This document shows, piece by piece, positions 58,016 to 64,000 of a DNA stretch of 64,000 nt. How positions within the stretch are numbered: the stretch's first letter is position 1; every line of letters begins with the position of its first letter. Where the stretch lies: contig CAVPVW010000004.1 of the NCBI GenBank assembly GCA_963709295.1, positions 186,001-250,000 on the forward strand, given 5' to 3'. This stretch comes from JBGPQJ01 sp963709295 (GTDB lineage Bacteria > Chloroflexota > Anaerolineae > Anaerolineales > Villigracilaceae). The position numbers and the translations under genes were made by a program. The notes below the pieces were generated by a model. That model made no database searches. It had not been told where the DNA came from and saw nothing but the letters and a program-made list of their open reading frames with translations.

Positions 58016-59262
58016 TTTACCGAAACAGCACCGAAACCCCCGGAACTCGCGGGGGTAAAGCCCCCTGCTTAAGCAGTGGGGATACAAGGCACACATCCTT
58101 GCCAGAAGCAGAACATGGTTGTAAAATAGAACGTATGAGCTATGTGCTGAGAACTTACAAGTATCGCCTCAAGCCTTCCAAGAGCCAACGAACCCAACTC
58201 AATCGGACGCTGGAACTTTGTCGTTGGGTCTACAACGAGACGCTGGCCACTCGCAAAAACACCTGGGAGCAGGAAAAGAAAACCCTTTCGCTGTACGACA
58301 CAAATAAACGACTCACTCTTTGGAAACGAGATCATCCCGAATTGGTGCGTGTCCATTCCCAGGTCTTGCAGAATGTTCAGGAGCGAGTGGATCTGGCTTT
58401 CAAGGCTTTCTTTCGTAGAGTGAAGGCAGGCGAAAAGCCTGGCTACCCGCGCTTTCGGGGATACGGTCGGTACGCGAGCTTCACCTTCAAGCAGTCTGGG
58501 TTTGAATTGCTCCCTGCGGGCAAGGAGTTGCTCATTTCCAAAATTGGGGCAGTGAGGATCGTCCTGCATCGTCCCATCCAGGGCAGGGTCAAGACACTCA
58601 CCGTTCAGAGGGATGCGGTGGGCAACTGGTATGCCTGCTTCGCCTGTGAAGTGGATCCCCAATCCCTGCCCTACAATGGCTTGGCAGTCGGGGTGGATGT
58701 AGGACTTGAAAGTTTTGCCACGCTCTCCAATGGGATGAAGATTGAAAATCCACACTTCTTTCGTCATGCTGAGCAAGAGCTGGCGCAGGTGCAGCGCCTG
58801 CTCTCGAGGGCTGAAAAAGGAACGCCCGAACGAGCCAAACGACGCAAGGCCGTTCAGCATGTCCACCAACGCATTGCCAACAGGCGCAAAGACTTTGCCC
58901 ATAAGGTTAGTCGTGAACTGGTCAACAGTTTCGGCATGATCTCTTTTGAAAACCTGACTATCAGGAACATGCTTCAAAACCATCGTTTGGCAAAGAGCAT
59001 CTCGGATGCAGCCTGGAAGCAACTGATCACGTACACCACGTACAAAGCTGAGAACGCTGGTCGTCGTGTCGTATCGGTTGATCCACGCAACACATCCAGG
59101 ATGTGCTCCTGGTTGTGGAACTTTGGTTGAGAAGTCTTTGTCCGTCCGGGTGCATGCCTGTCCTGTGTGTGGTCTCGTCATGGATCGGGATGAAAACGCA
59201 TCCCATAATATTTTGAGACTCGGGCTAGAGAGATCTCTGCCCCCGCAGTGATGCGTGGGGAT
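58016..59262 (+). mobile_element. tnpB-only (IS1341-type) IS200/IS605-family element
   Basis: The element spans from a left end at 58016-58090 with palindromic CCCCCGGAACTCGCGGGGG to a right-end hairpin at about 59240-59262 (CCCCGCAGTGATGCGTGGGG region). It holds tnpB but no tnpA, so it needs a Y1 transposase in trans. It separates araD (stop at 59266) from araA (start at 58001) in the arabinose operon, in the opposite orientation. The left end recurs as an orphan at 18646. Exact borders are estimated. Confidence 0.8.
58137..59251 (+). CDS. tnpB: TnpB RNA-guided nuclease (IS605-family accessory protein)
   Basis: About 370 residues. N-terminal TnpB-type segment (RTYKYRLKPSKSQRTQLNRT, WVYNETLATRKNTWEQ). 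RuvC-like catalytic residues: Asp in VGVDVGLESFATLS, Glu in GMISFENLTIRNML and Asp in VMDRDENASHNILR. The Cys4 zinc site is CSGCGTLVEK and CPVCG. A single extra T near 59110 breaks the frame just inside the zinc motif (CSWLWNFG then stop); removing it restores CSGCG. All active residues are therefore intact. TnpB cuts DNA using an RNA transcribed from the 3' end of its own element. Confidence 0.92.
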
Positions 59263-59265
59263 TAG

Positions 59266-59967
59266 TCATGACTTATTTGTCTGCCCATAATAGGCGTTTG
59301 CGCCGTGCTTTCTCAAATAGTGTTTATCCAACAATTCCTGCTGCAAGGATGGGAGGTCAGGCTCAAGCGACAGTGAATGGTAGTTCATGAACGCAACTTC
59401 CTCCAGCACCACGGCATTGTGGACGGCATCCATGGGATCGACGCCCCATGCAAATGGGCCGTGGCTGTTTACCAGAACCGCGGGGGTGGCATCCGGATTC
59501 TTACCCTGGAAGGTTTCCTTGATCACCAGCCCGGTTTCTTTCTCGTATTCGCCTTCGATCTCGATTTTTGTCATTTTTCGGGTGCAGGGGACCTCACCGT
59601 AAAAATAATCGGCATGCGTTGTGCCGAGCGCCATGATGCCGCGACCTGCCTGTGCGAAGATGGTTGCCCAACGGCTGTGTGTGTGTACGATTCCGCCGAT
59701 GTTCGAAAACGCTTTATAGAGTTCGAGATGTGTTGACGTATCGGAGGAAGGTTTAAGTCGTTCGTCCACGATCCTTCCCGTTTCCAATTCCACCACCACC
59801 ATGTCCTCGGCCTTCATTTCATCGTAGGAAACACCGGATGGTTTTATGACCACAAGCCCCTGCTCCCTGTCGATACCCGACACATTTCCAAAGGTGAAGG
59901 TGACAAGCCCGTGCCTGGGAAGCAAAAGATTTGCCCGAAATACCTGTTCTTTCAATCGTTCCAACAT
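59266..59967 (-). CDS. araD: L-ribulose-5-phosphate 4-epimerase
   Basis: 233 residues of a class II aldolase-fold enzyme that interconverts L-ribulose-5-P and D-xylulose-5-P (EC 5.1.3.4) with Zn2+. Recognised by LLPRHGLVTFTFGNVSGIDR, SDTSTHLELYKAFSNIGGIV, the zinc ligands in VHTHSRWATIFAQ and GTTHADYFYGEVPCTRKM, and LDKHYLRKHGANAYYGQ at the end. The last residues (TNKS) may come from the inserted TnpB element next to it, because the family normally ends at YYGQ. Start at 59967, 2 nt after the araB stop. Confidence 0.95.
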   Translation of the reverse strand: MLERLKEQVFRANLLLPRHGLVTFTFGNVSGIDREQGLVVIKPSGVSYDEMKAEDMVVVELETGRIVDERLKPSSDTSTHLELYKAFSNIGGIVHTHSRWATIFAQAGRGIMALGTTHADYFYGEVPCTRKMTKIEIEGEYEKETGLVIKETFQGKNPDATPAVLVNSHGPFAWGVDPMDAVHNAVVLEEVAFMNYHSLSLEPDLPSLQQELLDKHYLRKHGANAYYGQTNKS

Positions 59968-59969
59968 GG

Positions 59970-61570
59970 TTATGACCTCAGCCCATCCACGGCGGCTCTT
60001 TCGATGACAAGTCCCTTTTTGTAGCGTTCCATGAACGCCGTAAAGCCGGCAACATCCACCGGATCGGGAGTGATGGTCGTGGCATTTTCACCCGCAAAGA
60101 CCTTGTTCGAGAGATAGGACTTCCAGGGGTTCATTCCCTGTCTTTTGAAGCATATAGGAAGCCAGCAATGCAATGCCCCATGCGCCGCCTTCGCCGGCGG
60201 TCTCCATCACGGAAACGGGGACATTCATCGCCGCCGCCATGATCCTTTGACCCACTTCCTTGGTTTTGAAGAAACCGCCATGCCCCAGGATCTGGTCGAT
60301 CTTCACTTTTTCCTGTTCGAAAAGAATACCCATTCCGATCTTCAAAGCGCCGAGAGACGAGAATAGATGCATGCGCATGAAGTTCGGAAGGGTGAAGCGG
60401 CTTTCGGGAGTACGGACGAAGAGCGGGCGCCCCTCTTCGATTTTCGTGATATGCTCGCCCGACACATAATTGTAGGCAAGCAGTCCGCCGGCATCCGCAT
60501 CACCTGCGAGCGCCTGCCTGTACAGGGTTTCATACAATTTGGCGTCGCTGACTTCCACGCCAAGCACCCTGGTAAATTCCTGAAACAGATCAACCCAGGC
60601 ATTCAGGTCGGAGGTGCAGTTATTGCTGTGGACCATGGCCACCGGCTTGCCGCTCGGCGTCGTCACCATGTCGATCTCGGGGTACAGCTTTCGAAAGCGC
60701 CTTTTCCAGAACGATCATGGCGAAGACGGACGTCCCTGCGGACACATTGCCCGTTCGGGCGGCCACGCTGTCCGTCGCGACCATGCCCGTGCCCGCGTCG
60801 CCTTCCGGCGGGCAGAGCGGAATTCCGGCCTGGAGCTGCCCGGTTGGGTCGAGCAGTTTCGCGCCCTCGCCCGTCAGGTTTCCTGCCGCATCCCCGGCCA
60901 TCAGCACTTTCGGCAGAATCTCTTCCAGTGTCCACGCAATCCCTTCCGCCTTGAGCAGCTCGTTGAATTGCCCGATCATGCGCTGGTCGTAGTTGTTGAT
61001 CGTGCTATCGACCGGGAACATCCCCGAGCCTTCGCCGATGCCCAGCACCTTTTGCCCCGTCAGTTTCCAATGAACGTAGCCTTCCAGCGTGGTCAGGAAG
61101 TGAATATCCTTGACGTGCGCTTCCTTGTTCAAAATTGCCTGGTAAAGGTGCGCAATGCTCCAGCGTTGGGGGATGTTGAACTGGAACAAGGAGGTCAGCT
61201 TCTCGGCGGCCGGCCCGGTGATGGTGTTGCGCCAGGTGCGGAACGGGACAAGCAGGTGACCCGCCTTGTCGAACGGCAGGTAGCCGTGCATCATCGCGCT
61301 GAAGCCAATCGCCCCGACCGTTTTGAGCGGCGTGCCATATTTCTCCAGCACCTCGGCGCTCAATTTGCGGTAACTATCCTGGAGGCCGGCCCAGACATCC
61401 TCCATGTGGTACGTCCACACGCCGTTTTCGTAACGGTTTTCCCACTCATGGCTGCCTGACGCAATTGGCCTGTGGTCCTCGCCAATCAGCACCGCTTTGA
61501 TGCGGGTCGAGCCGAATTCGATACCAAGCGCGGTATTCCCGCTTTCAATTGATTTTTGAATATTTGCCAT
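59970..61570 (-). CDS. araB: FGGY-family ribulokinase-like carbohydrate kinase
   Basis: About 530 residues after two frameshifts (near 60690 and 60140). FGGY N-terminal phosphate loop ALGIEFGSTRIKAVLIG, then AIGFSAMMHGYLPFD, ENPEGDAGTGMVATDS-type segment (sequence PPEGDAGTGMVATDSVAART) and GNVSAGTSVFAMIVLEK; C-terminal ILGHGGFFKTKEVGQRIMAA and ETAGEGGAWGIALLASYM. It phosphorylates L-ribulose with ATP. It belongs to a branch distinct from E. coli AraB, so the substrate is inferred mainly from the araD and araA neighbours. Start at 61570 with GAGGTG upstream. Confidence 0.85.
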
Positions 61571-61571
61571 A

Positions 61572-62567
61572 TCACACCTCGATGATGATCTTCAGACCTT
61601 CGCGCCGTTCCGCCACCGCAAAAGCCTCTGCAGCCTTTTCGAGCGGGAAACGGTGCGTCACAAGGGAACGGACATCCACCCGCCCTCGCGAGACCATCTC
61701 GATGGCGCGCGGATAGGTGTGCTTCATGCGCCGAACAAGCTTGATGGTCAATCCTTTTCGCCGAGCCATACCGGCTGAAAAAGTCGTTTTGTCATCTCCC
61801 GGAATCCCGGCCAGGACCACTTTCCCGCCGGGGATAACGGCGGCGAATGCATCCTCGACCGCTCCCTGCTCCCCGGCCGCCTCGAACGCGACATCCACTC
61901 CGCGCCCCCCGACCGCCGCCAGGATCGGACTCACATCCGGCTTGCCATCCGTTATCAAAGCCCGGTCAGCCCCGAAAGCGCGGGCCGCGTCCACGCGGTG
62001 GGGGAGTTTATCCGTCGCGATAAGGTTCGCCGCGCCCGAAAGTTTCGCCAGTTGGACGATGAGCAGCCCGATCGGACCGCAGCCGAACACGCCGACGGTC
62101 ATCCCCGGCTTCAGGTGGGCCAGGTCAACGGCATGGATCGCCACACCGAGCGGCTCGAGCATTACGCCATCTTCGTAGGACAACGAATCGGGCAGCGCGA
62201 ACAGGCACTGCTCATCCCAGGCCAGGACATCGCGCAGAGCGCCGTCCACGGTCTCATGGCCGGCAAACCGGACATCCGGACAGAGATTGGGATTTCCGCC
62301 CAGACACCACTCACACTTCCGGCAGGGAATGGCCGGGTCCACGGCCACGCGCCGACCGTCTTCCAGCTCTCCTGCGAACTCATGCCCCAGAACAAGAGGG
62401 TGTTTCAAGCCCGCATCGCCTATCCCGCCTTCCGAGAACCAGTGCAGGTCCGAGCCGCAGATGCCGACCGCCTGGACACGGAGGAGCTTTTCCCCCGGTT
62501 GAGCCGCAGGGACTGGCTCCTCGTGAAGCTGCACACTTCCGGGGGCATGGAGGCGAACGGTCTTCAT
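61572..62567 (-). CDS. Zinc-dependent medium-chain (sorbitol-type) dehydrogenase
   Basis: 331 residues. Catalytic zinc ligands in VGICGSDLHW and LVLGHEFAGEL, structural zinc site CRKCEWCLGGNPNLC, and NAD(P)-binding VGVFGCGPIGLLIVQLAKL. This is the MDR superfamily, closest in pattern to sorbitol, galactitol-phosphate or L-arabinitol dehydrogenases. It ends 1 nt before the araB start, so it heads the arabinose operon. It may oxidise L-arabinitol or a related polyol to a ketose entering the same pathway; the exact substrate is inference. Confidence 0.88.
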   Translation of the reverse strand: MKTVRLHAPGSVQLHEEPVPAAQPGEKLLRVQAVGICGSDLHWFSEGGIGDAGLKHPLVLGHEFAGELEDGRRVAVDPAIPCRKCEWCLGGNPNLCPDVRFAGHETVDGALRDVLAWDEQCLFALPDSLSYEDGVMLEPLGVAIHAVDLAHLKPGMTVGVFGCGPIGLLIVQLAKLSGAANLIATDKLPHRVDAARAFGADRALITDGKPDVSPILAAVGGRGVDVAFEAAGEQGAVEDAFAAVIPGGKVVLAGIPGDDKTTFSAGMARRKGLTIKLVRRMKHTYPRAIEMVSRGRVDVRSLVTHRFPLEKAAEAFAVAERREGLKIIIEV

Positions 62568-62585
62568 GAGATATGTTCCTTAATT

Positions 62586-63518
62586 CTATTTATCGGCAAT
62601 ATCTAGCACGTAATTTTTATAAGTTCGCGGCTTGTTTGACTCAACACTGAGCAAAATATAAAGGCCTTTTACATCCTGGGGAACAGCCACCTCGGTGGTC
62701 CATTCCGTCCTGGCATTAGCTGGCGTGAGCGGGATGGGCGCCAAATCCAGGGTCTCGTAAAGGCCATAAAGAATGCCGTCCGAGCCAATGACCGGCGGAA
62801 TACCGATGTGGGTCTTCAAAGGGAACTTGGTCGGGTTGAAATTCTCCCACGTGAACTGGAAGCCGGTGTCCGTGCGTTGGGCATCCAGAAAAGTCACCAC
62901 GTTTTCGCTCAGTCCGGTAATACTGCCTCCCGCGTCTTGGATCAATCCTTCGATCGGTGTGGCGACAGGATAGGACAAGTCCGTGACCACCTCATCGAGG
63001 TAGAGTTCCAGGGTCCCTTCGGATTCATTCGCCTCCGGATCATAATCATCCAGAATGCCGCTAAAACTCAGGTAGTCGATGGCCAGTTTGGATCCGGCAG
63101 CGGCAGTTGCGTCCTTGCATTCCACAAAGAGCGGCTGGATGACCAACTCGCCATTCTCGCCAGATGTATAGCCGCGCATCTGAAAACCGGGCGCCAGGCG
63201 ATGCCCGCCGGTTCCAACAAACACTACCTCACAGGGTATGGTTTTCCCATCGCTGGTTGTGAGCATGGCAGGCTTACCTTCCACGGCATGCATCGTGCTC
63301 CAATCGCCCATATCGTTTTGTATCGCAAGGTCAATATGCAAACCACCTTCTTCCGTTTCTGTCACCCCCGTCACCACGGCATTCCATAATCTGGGACCTG
63401 TATCCTGCCCTATCCCACCCGATAAATCGATATCCTCCGGCAGGACAATATAAACACAGGCTGAAGATACAAGGATATAGGACAGGAGTAAAAGGAAAAG
63501 TTTAGTTTTGACTTTCAT
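62586..63518 (-). CDS. Lipoprotein of unknown function
   Basis: 310 residues. Lipoprotein signal LFLLLLSYILVSSAC with a lipobox SSAC. The rest is beta-rich with two Ig-like or DUF4352-like stretches (RLWNAVVTGVTETEEGGLHI, GGHRLAPGFQMRGYTSG, GTLELYLDEVVTDLSYPVAT). No enzyme motif. It ends 18 nt before the dehydrogenase start but is probably not part of sugar metabolism. Similar lipoproteins are common in Anaerolineae. Confidence 0.7.
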   Translation of the reverse strand: MKVKTKLFLLLLSYILVSSACVYIVLPEDIDLSGGIGQDTGPRLWNAVVTGVTETEEGGLHIDLAIQNDMGDWSTMHAVEGKPAMLTTSDGKTIPCEVVFVGTGGHRLAPGFQMRGYTSGENGELVIQPLFVECKDATAAAGSKLAIDYLSFSGILDDYDPEANESEGTLELYLDEVVTDLSYPVATPIEGLIQDAGGSITGLSENVVTFLDAQRTDTGFQFTWENFNPTKFPLKTHIGIPPVIGSDGILYGLYETLDLAPIPLTPANARTEWTTEVAVPQDVKGLYILLSVESNKPRTYKNYVLDIADK

Positions 63519-63616
63519 TATTAGTTCTCCTTGCCGTACTCGTACCGGATGGGCCTACTTCGTTTCCATTAACCAGACCAAGTACTATGCTCTTTCGTGC
63601 CATTGATCTGTCATGG

Positions 63617-64000
63617 TTATGGTGCCGAGGAAAAAACAGGGAGCAACGGCCGGATCTCAGCCAGGGCAAACGCATAACCAGGCGGCATGGCCGTGGTACC
63701 ATCCACTCCCGTGGCAGCCTTATCCTGACCATTATAGGAAATATCGATGAAGTGGGCAAAGCACTGCCGGCACGGATTGAGATAGGTGCTGTAGATTTCA
63801 TCCGTAAACCATTTGTGGTCAACACTGATGACCGTGAGCAATCGTTCCACATCTTCCACGGGCACTTGTTTTTCAAGGCTGCTCGCGCCATTGGTTCCGG
63901 TAACCCGCCCATCGGGATAGATCGCAAACAGCTCATCCACGCATTGCGGACCTGCTGTGCGGTGATAAACGATCACCGCGCCATCCTGTATCAGACTTTC
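63617..64000 (-). CDS. Hypothetical protein, 5' end outside the window
   Basis: At least 127 codons remain open to the right edge (ESLIQDGAVIVYHRTAGPQC at the edge). The segment VYHRTAGPQCVDELFAIYPDGRV, then VEDVERLLTVISVDHKWFTDE and a Cys pair (PCRQC), recalls small periplasmic or lipid-anchored domains of Chloroflexota, but I do not assign a family. Ends in FALAEIRPLLPVFSSAP at 63617. A signal peptide would lie outside the window. Confidence 0.6.
   Translation of the reverse strand, partial: ESLIQDGAVIVYHRTAGPQCVDELFAIYPDGRVTGTNGASSLEKQVPVEDVERLLTVISVDHKWFTDEIYSTYLNPCRQCFAHFIDISYNGQDKAATGVDGTTAMPPGYAFALAEIRPLLPVFSSAP

Overview
The window looks like a piece of a Chloroflexota genome, most likely class Anaerolineae. 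This is inferred from gene content: a type VII-like secretion locus with many WXG100 proteins, membrane-anchored WD40 proteins with Thr/Pro-rich linkers, a tungsten-type aldehyde oxidoreductase, DUF5667 and numerous small lipoproteins. I saw no rRNA, tRNA or CRISPR array. Most of the window is moderately GC-rich; 52.3-56.4 kb is visibly richer in A+T.

Layout. 1-8.7 kb (minus): a type VII secretion (T7SS)-like cluster. In transcription order it holds a VWA-TM-FHA membrane protein, a WXG100 protein with a long Gly/Ala-rich tail, four more small WXG100-like proteins, an EssB-like pseudokinase and an EssC-like FtsK/SpoIIIE ATPase that runs off the left edge. 8.9-11.0 kb (plus): aldehyde:ferredoxin oxidoreductase plus a MoaD-like protein. 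11.05-11.67 kb: a deletion derivative of an IS3-family element. 11.7-13.8 kb: a WD40 propeller protein. 13.98-17.05 kb (plus): a cytochrome bc-type operon (cytochrome c-cytochrome b fusion, Rieske protein, diheme cytochrome c). 17.1-34.6 kb: an island unusually rich in GNAT acetyltransferases, with serine hydrolases, an aminoglycoside-phosphotransferase-like kinase, a nucleoside hydrolase and a methyltransferase. It is interrupted at 18.2-19.1 kb by a gene-free patch holding a candidate HEARO/IscB-type RNA, an orphan TnpB-element end and a MITE-like inverted repeat. 34.7-41.7 kb: an XRE regulator and the remnant of its paralogue, an M23 peptidase, a CPBP protease and lipoproteins. 41.7-44.7 kb: a DnaE-type polymerase. 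44.8-49.2 kb: DUF116, an ECF sigma factor with a DUF5667 partner, and a secreted protein behind a structured leader. 49.4-52.3 kb: nitroreductase, serine hydrolase, FmdB and DUF302. 52.6-56.4 kb: glycosyltransferase, methyltransferase and GT-C-like membrane protein. 56.5-62.6 kb (minus): an arabinose operon (dehydrogenase-araB-araD-araA) split by a TnpB element. 62.6-64 kb: secreted proteins.

Quality caveat. Roughly 25 unrelated genes carry one or more single-base frameshifts, several of them in homopolymer runs, and the translation resumes cleanly in another frame. I therefore treat these genes as intact in the organism and the sequence as an incompletely polished long-read assembly. Coordinates below describe the whole gene across the frameshifts, reconstructed by hand.

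How it fits together. The T7SS-like locus is the most distinctive part. Its EssC-like ATPase has almost nothing ahead of its membrane segments, so the FHA function built into Firmicute EssC appears to be carried by the separate VWA-FHA protein, while the kinase-like partner has lost its catalytic loop. The arabinose operon gives L-arabinose to L-ribulose to ribulose-5-P to xylulose-5-P. The bc-type operon points to a membrane electron-transfer chain.
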